A stretch of 64,000 nucleotides of DNA from Diadophis punctatus similis (GCA_023053685.1 JALIGW010000057.1:2158710-2222709), one strand, 5' to 3'; counted from the first letter of the stretch, positions 1-13,900 are shown. Numbers and translations are program-made. The notes: a model not told the origin generated them from the letters alone.

Positions 1-2758
1 TGAAATCTGCCTTGCAATTTGTCTCCAAGTGAAATTTTCCAGATGTGGAGAAGCAGAGTTCAGAGATTATGCTGAAATCTACCACATCAATCTCTCTCTA
101 GCTGACTTTTCCAGATGTGCAGAAGCAGAGTTCCAGCATTGTGCTGAAATCTACCACATCAATTTCTCTCTAGCTGACATTTTCCAGATATGAGGAAGCA
201 GTGTTCCAGGATTATGCTGAAATCAGCCTCTGCATTTTCTCTCTAGCTGACATTTTCCAGATGTGCAGAAGCAGAGTTCCAGGATTATGCTGAAATCTAC
301 CACATCAATTTTCTAGCTTACATTTTCCAGTTATGCAGAAGCAGAGTTCCAGGATTATGCTGAAATCTGCCTTGCAATTATTCTCTAGCTGACATTTTCC
401 AGATGTTCAGAAGCAGAGAGCAAAGATTATGCTGAAATATACCACATAAATTTTCCCCAGCTGACATTTTCCAGATGTGCAGAAGCAGAGTTCAAAGATT
501 ATGCTGAAATCTACCACATCAAATTCTCTCTAGTTTACATTTTCCAGATGTGCACAAGCAGAGTTCCAGGATTATGCTGAAATCAGCCTCTGCATTTTCT
601 CTCTAGCTGACATTTTCCAGATGTGCGGAAGCAGAGTTCAAAGATTATGCTGAAATCAGCCTCTGCATTTTCTCTCTAGCTGACATTTTCCAGATGTGCG
701 GAAGCAGAGGTCAAAGATTATGCTGAAATCTGCCTTGCAATTTGTCTACAAGTGAAATTTTCCAGATGTGGAGAAGCAGAGTTCAGAGATTATGCTGAAA
801 TCTACCACATCAATCTCTCTCTAGCTGACTTTTCCAGATGTGCAGAAGCAGAGTTCCAGGATTATGCTGAAATCTACCACATCAATTTCTCTCTAGCTGA
901 CATTTTCCAGATGTGAGGAAGCAGTGTTCCAGGATTATGCTGAAATCAGCCTCTGCATTTTCTCTCTAGCTGACATTTTCCAGATGTGCAGAAGCAGAGT
1001 TCCAAGATTATGCTGAAATCTGCCTTGCAATTTCTCTCTAGCTGACATTTTCCACATGAGCGCAAGCAGAGTTCAAAGATTATGGTGAACTCTACCACAT
1101 CAATTTCTCTCTAGCTTACATTTTCCAGATGTGCAGAAGCAGAGTTCAAAGATTATGCTGAAATCTAACACATCAATTTCTCTCTAGCTGAAATTTTCTA
1201 GATGTGCACAAGCAGAGTTCCAGGATTATGCTGAAATCTGCCTCTGCATTTTCCCTCTAGCTGACATTTTCCAGATGTGAAGAAGCAGAGTTCAAAGATT
1301 CTGCTGAAATCTACCACATAAATTCCTATCTAGCTGACATTTTTCAGTTGTGCTGAAGCAGAGTTCCAGGATTATGCTGAAATCAGCCTCTGCATTTTCT
1401 CTCTAGCTGACATTCTCCAGATGTGCTGAAGCAGAGTTCAAAGATTATGGTGAACTCTACCACATCAATTTCTCTCTAGCTTACATTTTCCAGATGTGCA
1501 GAAGCAGAGTTCAAAGATTATGCTGAAATCTAACACATCAATTTCTCTCTAGCTGAAATTTTCTAGATGTGCAGAAGCAGAGTTCCAGGATTATGCTGAA
1601 ATCTGCCTTGCAATTTCTCTCTAGCTGACTTTTCGCAGATGTGCAGAAGCAGAGTTCAAAGATTATGCTGAAATCTAACACATCAATTTCTCTCTAGCTG
1701 AAATTTTCTAGATGTGCAAAAGCAGAGTTCCAGGATTATGCTGAAATCTGCCTCTGCATTTTCCCTCTAGCTGACATTTTCCAGATGTGCGGAAGCAGAG
1801 TTCCAGGATTATGCTGAAATCAGCCTCTGCATTTTCTCTCTAGCTGACATTTTTCAGATGTTCGGAAGCAGAGAGCAAAGATTATGCTGAAATCAACCAC
1901 ATAAATTTTCCCCAGCTGACATTCTCCAGATGTGCAGAAGCAGAGTTCAAAGATTATGCTGAAATCTACGACATCAATTTCTCTCTAGCTTACATTTTCT
2001 AGATGTGCAGAAGCAGAGCTCCAGCATTATGCTGAAATCTGCCACATAAAATTCTCTCTAGCTGACATTTTCCAGATGTGCAGAAGCAGAGTTCAAATAT
2101 TATGCTGAAATCTACCATACCAATTTCTCTCTAGCTGACATTTGCCAGATGTGAAGAAGCAGAGTTCCAGGATTGTGCTGAAATCTACCATACCAATTTC
2201 TCTCTAGCTGACATTTGCCAGATGTGAAGAAGCAGAGTTCCAGGATTGTGCTGAAAACCACCACATCAATTTCTCTCTAGCTTACATTTTCCAGATGTGC
2301 AGAAGCAGAGTTCCAGGATTTTGCTGAAATGTGCCTTGCAATTTCTCTCTAGCTGACTTTTCCAGATGTGAAGAAGCAGAGTTCAAACATTATGCTGAAA
2401 TCTACCACATCAATTTCTCTCTAGCTGACATTTGCCAGATGTGCAGAAGCAGATTTCCAGGATTATGCTGAAATCAGCCTCTGCATTTTCTCTCTAGCTG
2501 ACATTTTCCAGATGTGAAGAAGCAGAGTTCAAAGATTATGCTGAAATCTACCACATAAATTCCTATCTAGCTGACATTTTTCAGATGTGATGAAGCAGAG
2601 TTCCAGGATTATGCTGAAATCAGCCTCTGCATTTTCTCTCTAGCTGACATTCTCCAGATGTGCAGAAGCAGAGTTCAAAGATTATGCTGAAATCTACCAC
2701 ATCAATTTCTCTCTAGCTGACATTTTCCAGATGTGCGGAAGCAGAGTTCCAGGATTAT

Positions 2759-2830
2759 GCTGAAATCTGCCTTGCAATTTTTCTCCAGGTGAAAATTTCC
2801 AGATGTGGACAAGCAGAGTTCAAAGACTAT
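2759..2830 (+). repeat. Monomer type with caggtgaaaa (72 bp)
   Basis: Here the central tctctctagctgacat reads ttctccaggtgaaaat, and the tail reads gtggacaagcag followed by ttcaaagactat. The tail (gtgga.aagcag) links this type to the marker monomer, so both probably share an ancestor. Other copies lie near 5,930, 13,175, 13,612, 13,830, 24,438, 26,912, 27,855, 30,691, 36,852, 37,795, 40,631, 43,736, 46,112, 47,130, 51,336 and 56,378. Usually a taacatatc monomer follows directly. Confidence 0.85.
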
Positions 2831-3187
2831 GCTGAAATCTAACATATCAATTTCTCTCTAGCTGACATTTTCCAGATGAGCGCAAGCAGAGTTCAAAGAT
2901 TATGGTGAACTCTACCACATCAATTTCTCTCTAGCTTACATTTTCCAGATGTGCAGAAGCAGCGTTCCAGGATTGTGCTGAAAACCACCACATCAATTTC
3001 TCTCTAGCTGACTTTTCCAGATGTGCAGAAGCAGAGTGCCAGGATTTTGCTGTAACCACTACATCAATTTCTCTCTAGCTGACTTTTCCAGATGTGCAGA
3101 AGCACATGTCCAGGATTATGCTGAAATCTGCCTTGCAATTTCTCTCTAGCTGACTTTTCCAGATGTGCAGGAGAGTTCCAGGATTAT

Positions 3188-3257
3188 GCTGAAATCTACA
3201 TCAATTTCTCTCTAGCTGACATTTTCCAGATGTGCAGAAGCAGAGTTCAAAGATTAT
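3188..3257 (+). repeat. Short monomer type (70 bp, ctacatcaat)
   Basis: Three bases of taccacatc are missing, giving ctacatcaat and a 70-bp unit. A partner type nearby loses three bases in the tail (gcaggagagtt for gcagaagcagagtt). A third loses one base in gactttt for gacatttt. These short types sit together, for example at about 3,130-3,640, 6,300-6,810, 14,290-14,480, 30,990-31,440, 40,930-41,400, 44,050-44,510, 49,020-49,370, 51,540-51,900, 53,820-54,230 and 56,850-57,300. They form a fixed string just before the marker monomer. Confidence 0.85.
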
Positions 3258-3749
3258 GCTGAAATCTACACATCAATTTCTCTCTAGCTGACTTTTCCAG
3301 ATGTGCAGAAGCAGAGTTCCAGGATTATGCTGAAATCTACATCAATTTCTCTCAAGCTGACATTTTCCAGATGTGCAGAAGCAGAGTGCCAGGATTTTGC
3401 TGTAACCACCACATCAATTTCTCTCTAGCTGACTTTCCCAGATGTGCAGAAGCACATGTCCAGGATTATGCTGAAATCTGCCTTGTAATTTCTCTCTAGC
3501 TGACTTTTCCAGATGTGCAGGAGTGTTCCAGGATTATGCTGAAATCTACATCAATTTCTCTCAAGCTGACATTTTCCAGATGTACAGAAGCAGAGTTCCA
3601 GGATTATGCTGAAATCTACATCAATTTCTCTCCAGCTGACTTTTCCAGATGTGCAGAAGCAAAGTTCCAGCATTATGCTGAAATCTGCCACATAAACTTC
3701 TCTCTAGCTGCCATTTTCCAGATGTGCAGAAGCAGAGTTCAAAGATTAT

Positions 3750-3821
3750 GCTGAAATCTGCCTTGCAATTTGTCTCCAAGTGAAATTTTCCAGATGTGGA
3801 GAAGCAGAGTTCAGAGATTAT
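3750..3821 (+). repeat. Marker monomer (72 bp, tgtctccaagtg type)
   Basis: In this type the usual ttctctctagctgac becomes ttgtctccaagtgaa, and the tail reads gtggagaagcagagttcag. The length is 72 bp. Copies of tgtctccaag start at 20, 3,771, 6,942, 11,231, 15,216, 16,671, 19,800, 21,255, 31,704, 33,162, 41,644, 44,749, 49,607, 52,141, 54,654, 57,539, 60,082 and 61,683. A sister form, tgtctacaag or tgtcttcaag, follows 10 or 11 monomers later at 743, 4,567, 7,665, 52,865 and 58,335, with another at 9,485. It is the best landmark of the higher-order repeat. Confidence 0.9.
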
Positions 3822-6800
3822 GCTGAAATCTACCACATCAATCTCTCTCTAGCTGACTTTTCCAGATGTGCAGAAGCAGAGTTCCAGCATTGTGCTGAAA
3901 TCTACCACATCAATTTCTCTCTAGCTGACATTTTCCAGATATGAGGAAGCAGTGTTCCAGGATTATGCTGAAATCAGCCTCTGCATTTTCTCTCTAGCTG
4001 ACATTTTCCAGATGTGCAGAAGCAGAGTTCCAGGATTATGCTGAAATCTGCCTCTGCATTTTCCCTCTAGCTGACATTTTCCAGATGTGCGGAAGCAGAG
4101 TTCAAAGATTATGCTGAAATCTACCACATCAATTTTCTAGCTTACATTTTCCAGTTATGCAGAAGCAGAGTTCCAGGATTATGCTGAAATCTGCCTTGCA
4201 ATTATTCTCTAGCTGACATTTTCCAGATGTTCAGAAGCAGAGAGCAAAGATTATGCTGAAATATACCACATAAATTTTCCCCAGCTGACATTTTCCAGAT
4301 GTGCAGAAGCAGAGTTCAAAGATTATGCTGAAATCTACCACATCAAATTCTCTCTAGTTTACATTTTCCAGATGTGCACAAGCAGAGTTCCAGGATTATG
4401 CTGAAATCAGCCTCTGCATTTTCTCTCTAGCTGACATTTTCCAGATGTGCGGAAGCAGAGTTCAAAGATTATGCTGAAATCAGCCTCTGCATTTTCTCTC
4501 TAGCTGACATTTTCCAGATGTGCGGAAGCAGAGGTCAAAGATTATGCTGAAATCTGCCTTGCAATTTGTCTACAAGTGAAATTTTCCAGATGTGGAGAAG
4601 CAGAGTTCAGAGATTATGCTGAAATCTACCACATCAATCTCTCTCTAGCTGACTTTTCCAGATGTGCAGAAGCAGAGTTCCAGGATTATGCTGAAATCTA
4701 CCACATCAATTTCTCTCTAGCTGACATTTTCCAGATGTGAGGAAGCAGTGTTCCAGGATTATGCTGAAATCAGCCTCTGCATTTTCTCTCTAGCTGACAT
4801 TTTCCAGATGTGCAGAAGCAGAGTTCCAAGATTATGCTGAAATCTGCCTTGCAATTTCTCTCTAGCTGACATTTTCCACATGAGCGCAAGCAGAGTTCAA
4901 AGATTATGGTGAACTCTACCACATCAATTTCTCTCTAGCTTACATTTTCCAGATGTGCAGAAGCAGAGTTCAAAGATTATGCTGAAATCTAACACATCAA
5001 TTTCTCTCTAGCTGAAATTTTCTAGATGTGCACAAGCAGAGTTCCAGGATTATGCTGAAATCTGCCTCTGCATTTTCCCTCTAGCTGACATTTTCCAGAT
5101 GTGAAGAAGCAGAGTTCAAAGATTCTGCTGAAATCTACCACATAAATTCCTATCTAGCTGACATTTTTCAGTTGTGCTGAAGCAGAGTTCCAGGATTATG
5201 CTGAAATCAGCCTCTGCATTTTCTCTCTAGCTGACATTCTCCAGATGTGCTGAAGCAGAGTTCAAAGATTATGGTGAACTCTACCACATCAATTTCTCTC
5301 TAGCTTACATTTTCCAGATGTGCAGAAGCAGAGTTCAAAGATTATGCTGAAATCTAACACATCAATTTCTCTCTAGCTGAAATTTTCTAGATGTGCAGAA
5401 GCAGAGTTCCAGGATTATGCTGAAATCTGCCTCTGCATTTTCCCTCTAGCTGACATTTTCCAGATGTGCGGAAGCAGAGTTCCAGGATTATGCTGAAATC
5501 AGCCTCTGCATTTTCTCTCTAGCTTACATTTTCCAGATGTGCAGAAGCAGAGTTCAAAGATTATGCTGAAATCTAACACATCAATTTCTCTCTAGCTGAA
5601 ATTTTCTAGATGTGCAGAAGCAGAGTTCCAGGATTATGCTGAAATCTGCCTCTGCATTTTCCCTCTAGCTGACATTTTCCAGATGTGAAGAAACAGAGTT
5701 CAAAGATTATGCTGAAATCTACCACATAAATTCCTATCTAGCTGACATTTTTCAGATGTGATGAAGCAGAGTTCCAGGATTATGCTGAAATCAGCCTCTG
5801 CATTTTCTCTCTAGCTGACATTCTCCAGATGTGCAGAAGCAGAGTTCAAAGATTATGCTGAAATCTACCACATCAATTTCTCTCTAGCTGACATTTTCCA
5901 GATGTGCGGAAGCAGAGTTCCAGGATTATGCTGAAATCTGCCTTGCAATTTTTCTCCAGGTGAAAATTTCCAGATGTGGACAAGCAGAGTTCAAAGACTA
6001 TGCTGAAATCTAACATATCAATTTCTCTCTAGCTGACATTTTCCAGATGAGCGCAAGCAGAGTTCAAAGATTATGGTGAACTCTACCACATCAATTTCTC
6101 TCTAGCTTACATTTTCCAGATGTGCAGAAGCAGCGTTCCAGGATTGTGCTGAAAACCACCACATCAATTTCTCTCTAGCTGACTTTTCCAGATGTGCAGA
6201 AGCAGAGTGCCAGGATTTTGCTGTAACCACTACATCAATTTCTCTCTAGCTGACTTTTCCAGATGTGCAGAAGCACATGTCCAGGATTATGCTGAAATCT
6301 GCCTTGCAATTTCTCTCTAGCTGACTTTTCCAGATGTGCAGGAGAGTTCCAGGATTATGCTGAAATCTACATCAATTTCTCTCTAGCTGACATTTTCCAG
6401 ATGTGCAGAAGCAGAGTTCAAAGATTATGCTGAAATCTACACATCAATTTCTCTCTAGCTGACTTTTCCAGATGTGCAGAAGCAGAGTTCCAGGATTATG
6501 CTGAAATCTACATCAATTTCTCTCAAGCTGACATTTTCCAGATGTGCAGAAGCAGAGTGCCAGGATTTTGCTGTAACCACCACATCAATTTCTCTCTAGC
6601 TGACTTTCCCAGATGTGCAGAAGCACATGTCCAGGATTATGCTGAAATCTGCCTTGTAATTTCTCTCTAGCTGACTTTTCCAGATGTGCAGGAGTGTTCC
6701 AGGATTATGCTGAAATCTACATCAATTTCTCTCAAGCTGACATTTTCCAGATGTACAGAAGCAGAGTTCCAGGATTATGCTGAAATCTACATCAATTTCT

Positions 6801-6922
6801 CTCCAGCTGACTTTTCCAGATGTGCAGAAGCAAAGTTCCAGCATTATGCTGAAATCTGCCACATAAACTTCTCTCTAGCTGACATTTTCCAGATGTGCAG
6901 AAGCAGAGTTCAAAGATTATGC
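3752..6922 (+). repeat. Higher-order unit A2 (3,171 bp)
   Basis: This is a second copy of the A1 monomer string. The offset from A1 is 3,751 bp at the start, 3,824 bp after one extra monomer near 4,040-4,110, and 3,171 bp in the last part. For example 1,441 corresponds to 5,265, and 2,521 to 5,692. A1 and A2 share the private change ccagcattgtg (3,887), which A3 has as ccagcattatg. The copy carries a private gaagaaacagag at about 5,690. The length is close to 44 monomers. Confidence 0.88.
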
Positions 6923-9157
6923 TGAAATCTGCCTTGCAATTTGTCTCCAAGTGAAATTTTCCAGATGTGGAGAAGCAGAGTTCAGAGATTATGCTGAAAT
7001 CTACCACATCAATCTCTCTCTAGCTGACTTTTCCAGATGTGCAGAAGCAGAGTTCCAGCATTATGCTGAAATCTACCACATCAATTTCTCTCTAGCTGAC
7101 ATTTTCCAGATATGAGGAAGCAGTGTTCCAGGATTATGCTGAAATCAGCCTCTGCATTTTCTCTCTAGCTGACATTGTCCAGATGTGCAGAAGCAGAGTT
7201 CCAGGATTATGCTGAAATCTGCCTCTGCATTTTCCCTCTAGCTGACATTTTCCAGATGTGCGGAAGCAGAGTTCAAAGATTATGCTGAAATCTACCACAT
7301 CAATTTTCTAGCTTACATTTTCCAGTTATGCAGAAGCAGAGTTCCAGGATTATGCTGAAATCTGCCTTGCAATTATTCTCTAGCTGACATTTTCCAGATG
7401 TTCAGAAGCAGAGAGCAAAGATTATGCTGAAATATACCACATAAATTTTCCCCAGCTGACATTTTCCAGATGTGCAGAAGCAGAGTTCAAAGATTATGCT
7501 GAAATCTACCACATCAAATTCTCTCTAGTTTACATTTTCCAGATGTGCACAAGCAGAGTTCAAAGATTATGCTGAAATCAGCCTCTGCATTTTCTCTCTA
7601 GCTGACATTTTCCAGATGTGCGGAAGCAGAGGTCAAAGATTATGCTGAAATCTGCCTTGCAATTTGTCTACAAGTGAAATTTTCCAGATGTGGAGAAGCA
7701 GAGTTCAGAGATTATGCTGAAATCTACCACATCAATCTCTCTCTAGCTGACTTTTCCAGATGTGCAGAAGCAGAGTTCCAGGATTATGCTGAAATCTACC
7801 ACATCAATTTCTCTCTAGCTGACATTTTCCAGATGTGAGGAAGCAGTGTTCCAGGATTATGCTGAAATCAGCCTCTGCATTTTCTCTCTAGCTGACATTT
7901 TCCAGATGTGCAGAAGCAGAGTTCCAAGATTATGCTGAAATCTGCCTTGCAATTTCTCTCTAGCTGACATTTTCCACATGAGCGCAAGCAGAGTTCAAAG
8001 ATTATGGTGAACTCTACCACATCAATTTCTCTCTAGCTTACATTTTCCAGATGTGCAGAAGCAGAGTTCAAAGATTATGCTGAAATCTAACACATCAATT
8101 TCTCTCTAGCTGAAATTTTCTAGATGTGCACAAGCAGAGTTCCAGGATTATGCTGAAATCTGCCTCTGCATTTTCCCTCTAGCTGACATTTTCCAGATGT
8201 GAAGAAGCAGAGTTCAAAGATTCTGCTGAAATCTACCACATAAATTCCTATCTAGCTGACATTTTTCAGTTGTGCTGAAGCAGAGTTCCAGGATTATGCT
8301 GAAATCAGCCTCTGCATTTTCTCTCTAGCTGACATTCTCCAGATGTGCTGAAGCAGAGTTCAAAGATTATGGTGAACTCTACCACATCAATTTCTCTCTA
8401 GCTTACATTTTCCAGATGTGCAGAAGCAGAGTTCAAAGATTATGCTGAAATCTAACACATCAATTTCTCTCTAGCTGAAATTTTCTAGATGTGCAGAAGC
8501 AGAGTTCCAGGATTATGCTGAAATCTGCCTCTGCATTTTCCCTCTAGCTGACATTTTCCAGATGTGCGGAAGCAGAGTTCCAGGATTATGCTGAAATCAG
8601 CCTCTGCATTTTCTCTCTAGCTGACATTTTTCAGATGTTCGGAAGCAGAGAGCAAAGATTATGCTGAAATCAACCACATAAATTTTCCCCAGCTGACATT
8701 TTCCAGATGTGCAGAAGCAGAGTTCCAGGATTATGCTGAAATCTACCACATCAATTTCTCTCTAGTTTACATTTTCCAGATGTGCACAAGCAGAGTTCCA
8801 GTATTATGCTGAAATCTGCCTCTGCATTTTCCCTCTAGCTGACATTTTCCAGATGTGCGGAAGCAGAGTTCAAAGATTATGCTGAAATCTGCCTCTGCAT
8901 TTTCTTTCTCGATGACATTTTCTAGATGTGTGGAAGCAGAGTTCCAAGATTATGCTGAAATCTACGACATCAATTTCTCTCTAGCTTACATTTTCTAGAT
9001 GTGCAGAAGCAGAGTTCCAGCATTATGCTGAAATATGACACATAAACTTCTCTCTAGCTGACATTTTCCAGATGTGCAGAAGCAGAGTTCAAATATTATG
9101 CTGAAATCTACCATATCAATTTCTCTCTAGCTGACATTTGCCAGATGTGAAGAAGCA
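6923..9157 (+). repeat. Higher-order unit A3, left part
   Basis: This continues the A series at offset 3,171 bp from A2, then 3,098 bp after one monomer is lost near 7,560. It follows A2 until about 8,620, then switches to a string closer to A1: tttttcagatgttcgg, agagcaaag, then tctacgacatc. It includes ttctttctcgatgac near 8,905, an odd state of the usual tctcgctgac. From about 7,412 onward it is copied again immediately downstream. Confidence 0.82.
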
Positions 9158-10980
9158 GAGAGCAAAGATTATGCTGAAATATACCACATAAATTTTCCCC
9201 AGCTGACATTTTCCAGATGTGCAGAAGCAGAGTTCAAAGATTATGCTGAAATCTACCACATCAAATTCTCTCTAGTTTACATTTTCCAGATGTGCACAAG
9301 CAGAGTTCCAGGATTATGCTGAAATCAGCCTCTGCATTTTCTCTCTAGCTGACATTTTCCAGATGTGCGGAAGCAGAGTTCAAAGATTATGCTGAAATCA
9401 GCCTCTGCATTTTCTCTCTAGCTGACATTTTCCAGATGTGCGGAAGCAGAGGTCAAAGATTATGCTGAAATCTGCCTTGCAATTTGTCTACAAGTGAAAT
9501 TTTCCAGATGTGGAGAAGCAGAGTTCAGAGATTATGCTGAAATCTACCACATCAATCTCTCTCTAGCTGACTTTTCCAGATGTGCAGAAGCAGAGTTCCA
9601 GGATTATGCTGAAATCTACCACATCAATTTCTCTCTAGCTGACATTTTCCAGATGTGAGGAAGCAGTGTTCCAGGATTATGCTGAAATCAGCCTCTGCAT
9701 TTTCTCTCTAGCTGACATTTTCCAGATGTGCAGAAGCAGAGTTCCAAGATTATGCTGAAATCTGCCTTGCAATTTCTCTCTAGCTGACATTTTCCACATG
9801 AGCGCAAGCAGAGTTCAAAGATTATGGTGAACTCTACCACATCAATTTCTCTCTAGCTTACATTTTCCAGATGTGCAGAAGCAGAGTTCAAAGATTATGC
9901 TGAAATCTAACACATCAATTTCTCTCTAGCTGAAATTTTCTAGATGTGCACAAGCAGAGTTCCAGGATTATGCTGAAATCTGCCTCTGCATTTTCCCTCT
10001 AGCTGACATTTTCCAGATGTGAAGAAGCAGAGTTCAAAGATTCTGCTGAAATCTACCACATAAATTCCTATCTAGCTGACATTTTTCAGTTGTGCTGAAG
10101 CAGAGTTCCAGGATTATGCTGAAATCAGCCTCTGCATTTTCTCTCTAGCTGACATTCTCCAGATGTGCTGAAGCAGAGTTCAAAGATTATGGTGAACTCT
10201 ACCACATCAATTTCTCTCTAGCTTACATTTTCCAGATGTGCAGAAGCAGAGTTCAAAGATTATGCTGAAATCTAACACATCAATTTCTCTCTAGCTGAAA
10301 TTTTCTAGATGTGCAGAAGCAGAGTTCCAGGATTATGCTGAAATCTGCCTCTGCATTTTCCCTCTAGCTGACATTTTCCAGATGTGCGGAAGCAGAGTTC
10401 CAGGATTATGCTGAAATCAGCCTCTGCATTTTCTCTCTAGCTGACATTTTTCAGATGTTCGGAAGCAGAGAGCAAAGATTATGCTGAAATCAACCACATA
10501 AATTTTCCACAGCTGACATTTTCCAGATGTGCAGAAGCAGAGTTCCAGGATTATGCTGAAATCTACCACATCAATTTCTCTCTAGTTTACATTTTCCAGA
10601 TGTGCACAAGCAGAGTTCCAGTATTATGCTGAAATCTTCCTCTGCATTTTCCCTCTAGCTGACATTTTCCAGATGTGCGGAAGCAGAGTTCAAAGATTAT
10701 GCTGAAATCTGCCTCTGCATTTTCTTTCTCGATGACATTTTCTAGATGTGTGGAAGCAGAGTTCCAAGATTATGCTGAAATCTACGACATCAATTTCTCT
10801 CTAGCTTACATTTTCTAGATGTGCAGAAGCAGAGTTCCAGCATTATGCTGAAATATGACACATAAACTTCTCTCTAGCTGACATTTTCCAGATGTGCAGA
10901 AGCAGAGTTCAAATATTATGCTGAAATCTACCATATCAATTTCTCTCTAGCTGACATTTGCCAGATGTGAAGAAGCAGAG
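9158..10980 (+). repeat. Tandem duplicate of 7,412-9,160 (offset 1,820 bp)
   Basis: The gagagcaaag monomer at 7,411 recurs at 9,158 (offset 1,747). After the left copy's missing monomer near 7,560 the offset becomes 1,820 and holds to about 10,980: 7,831 pairs with 9,651, 8,941 with 10,761, and 9,121 with 10,941. Rare states such as tctcgatgac and aaatatgacacataaac are shared. The copies part at 9,161/10,981, which marks the duplication junction. The left copy therefore lost one 73-bp monomer after or during duplication. The unit is about 25 monomers. Confidence 0.9.
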
Positions 10981-13900
10981 TTCCAGGATTGTGCTGAAAA
11001 CCACCACATCAATTTCTCTCTAGCTGACATTTGCCAGATGTGCAGAAGCAGAGTTCCAGGATTATGCTGAAATGTGCCTTGCAATTTCTCTCTAGCTGAC
11101 TTTTCCAGATGTGAAGAAGCAGAGTTCAAACATTATGCTGAAATCTACCACATCAATTTCTCTCTAGCTGACATTTTCCAGATGTGCGGAAGCAGAGTTC
11201 AAAGATTATGCTGAAATCTGCCTTGCAATTTGTCTCCAAGTGAAATTTTCCAGATGTGGAGAAGCAGAGTTCAGAGATTATGCTGAAATCTACCACATCA
11301 ATCTCTCTCTAGCTGACTTTTCCAGATGTGCAGAAGCAGAGTTCCAGGATTATGCTGAAATCTACCACATCAATTTCTCTCTAGCTGACATTTTCCAGAT
11401 GTGAGGAAGCAGTGTTCCAGGATTATGCTGAAATCAGCCTCTGCATTTTCTCTCCAGCTGACATTTTCCAGATGTGCAGAAGCAGAGTTCCAAGATAATG
11501 CTGAAATCTGCTTTGCAATTTCTCTCTGGCTGACATTTTCCAGATGAGCGCAAGCAGAGTTCAAAGATTATGGTGAACTCTACCACATCAATTTCTCTCT
11601 AGCTTACATTTTCCAGATGTGCACAAGCAGAGTTCCAGTATTATGCTGAAATCTGCCTCTGCATTTCCCCTCTAGCTGACATTTTCCAGATGTGCGAAAG
11701 CAGAGTTCAAAGATTATGCTGAAATCTGCCTCTGCATTTTCTTTCTAGCTGACATTTTCTAGATGTGTGGAAGCAGAGTTCCAAGATTATGCTGAAATCT
11801 ACGACATCAATTTCTCTCTAGCTTACATTTTCTAGATGTGCAGAAGCAGTGTTCCAGCATTATGCTGAAATCTGCCACATAAACTTCTCTCTAGCTGACA
11901 TTTGCCAGGTGTGCAGAAGCAGAGTTCCAGGATTATGCTGAAATCAGCCTCTGCATTTTCTCTCTAGCTGACATTTTCCAGATGTGCAGAAGCAGAGTTC
12001 CAAGATTATGCTGAAATCTGCCTTGCAATTTCTCTCTAGCTGACATTTTCCAGATGAGCGCAAGCAGAGTTCAAAGATTATGGTGAACTCTACCACATCA
12101 ATTTCTCTCTAGCTTACATTTTCCAGATGTGCAGAAGCAGAGTTCAAAGATTATGCTGAAATCTAACACATCAATTTCTCTCTAGCTGAAATTTTCTAGG
12201 TGTGCACAAGCAGAGTTCCAGGATTATGCTGAAATCTGCCTCTGCATTTTCCCTCTAGCTGACATTTTCCAGATGTGCGGAAGCAGAGTTCCAGGATTAT
12301 GCTGAAATCAGCCTCTGCATTTTCTCTCTAGCTGACATTTTTCAGATGTTCAGAAGCAGAGAGCAAAGATTATGCTGAAATCAACCACATAAATTTTCCC
12401 CAGCTGACATTCTCCAGATGTGCAGAAGCAGAGTTCAACGATTATGCTGAAATCTACGACATCAATTTCTCTCTAGCTTACATTTTCTAGATGTGCAGAA
12501 GCAGAGTTCCAGCATTATGCTGAAATCTGCCACATAAAATTCTCTCTAGCTGACATTTTCCAGATGTGCAGAAGCAGAGTTCAAATATTATGCTGAAATC
12601 TACCATACCAATTTCTCTCTAGCTGACATTTGCCAGATGTGAAGAAGCAGAGTTCCAGGATTGTGCTGAAATCTACCATACCAATTTCTCTCTAGCTTAC
12701 ATTTTCCAGATGTGCAGAAGCAGAGTTCCAGGATTATGCTGAAATGTGCCTTGCAATTTCTCTCTAGCTGACTTTTCCAGATGTGAAGAAGCAGAGTTCA
12801 AACATTATGCTGAAATCTACCACATCAATTTCTCTCTAGCTGACATTTGCCAGATGTGCAGAAGCAGATTTCCAGGATTATGCTGAAATCAGCCTCTGCA
12901 TTTTCTCTCTAGCTGACATTTTCCAGATGTGAAGAAGCAGAGTTCAAAGATTATGCTGAAATCTACCACATAAATTCCTATCTAGCTGACATTTTTCAGA
13001 TGTGATGAAGCAGAGTTCCAGGATTATGCTGAAATCAGCCTCTGCATTTTCTCTCTAGCTGACATTCTCCAGATGTGCAGAAGCAGAGTTCAAAGATTAT
13101 GCTGAAATCTACCACATCAATTTCTCTCTAGCTGACATTTTCCAGATGTGCGGAAGCAGAGTTCCAGGATTATGCTGAAATCTGTCTTGCAATTTTTCTC
13201 CAGGTGAAAATTTCCAGATGTGGACAAGCAGAGTTCAAAGACTATGCTGAAATCTAACATATCAATTTCTCTCTAGCTGACATTTGCCAGATGTGCAGAA
13301 GCAGATTTCCAGGATTTTGCTGAAATCAGCCTCTGCATTTTCTCTCTAGCTGACATTTTCCAGATGTGAAGAAGCAGAGTTCAAAGATTATGCTGAAATC
13401 TACCACATAAATTCCTATCTAGCTGACATTTTTCAGATGTGATGAAGCAGAGTTCCAGGATTATGCTGAAATCAGCCTCTGCATTTTCTCTCTAGCTGAC
13501 ATTCTCCAGATGTGCAGAAGCAGAGTTCAAAGATTATGCTGAAATCTACCACATCAATTTCTCTCTAGCTGACATTTGCCAGATGTGCGGAAGCAGAGTT
13601 CCAGGATTATGCTGAAATCTGTCTTGCAATTTTTCTCCAGGTGAAAATTTCCAGATGTGGACAAGCAGAGTTCAAAGACTATGCTGAAATCTAACATATC
13701 AATTTCTCTCTAGCTGACATTTTCCAGATGAGCGCAAGCAGAGTTCAAAGATTATGGTGAACTCTACCACATCAATTTCTCTCTAGCTGACATTTTCCAG
13801 AGGTGCAGAAGTAGAGTTCTAAGATTATGCTGAAATCTGCCTTGCAATTTTTCTCCAGGTGAAAATTTCCAGATGTGGACAAGCAGAGTTCAAAGACTAT

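Larger units (their letters stand above)
1..3751 (+). repeat. Higher-order unit A1
   Basis: This unit opens with the marker monomer carrying tgtctccaagtg and runs to just before the next such opening at 3,752. Its monomer order recurs in A2: marker, a ctgactttt monomer with ccagcattgtg, a gaggaagcagtgttcc monomer, and later a tgtctacaag monomer. Relative to A2 it lacks one monomer near 280 and has a net of about 653 bp (nine monomers) more between roughly 1,700 and 2,490. Its last kilobase holds the short 69-70-bp monomers (ctacatcaat; gcaggagagtt). The true left edge lies outside the window, so the unit may be longer. Confidence 0.85.

Noticed and set aside
2639..2790. Hairpins from ctctgca ... 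tgcagaagcagag
   Set aside because: The complementary arms are only six or seven bases, about 35 bases apart, and occur in only some monomer types. No compensating changes were seen, so a structural role is not supported.
3515..3754. Plus-strand open frames of 79 codons (here and at 6,686-6,925)
   Set aside because: Both are the same stretch of short monomers in units A1 and A2, start with GTG in atgtgcag, and have no ribosome or promoter context. They disappear in copies with normal 73-bp monomers, such as 31,380-31,620.
8905..8945. TCTAGA sites in attttctagatgtg as a special recognition element
   Set aside because: They arise from one base change in attttccagatgtg, are present in a few monomer types only, and have no consistent position in the higher-order unit.
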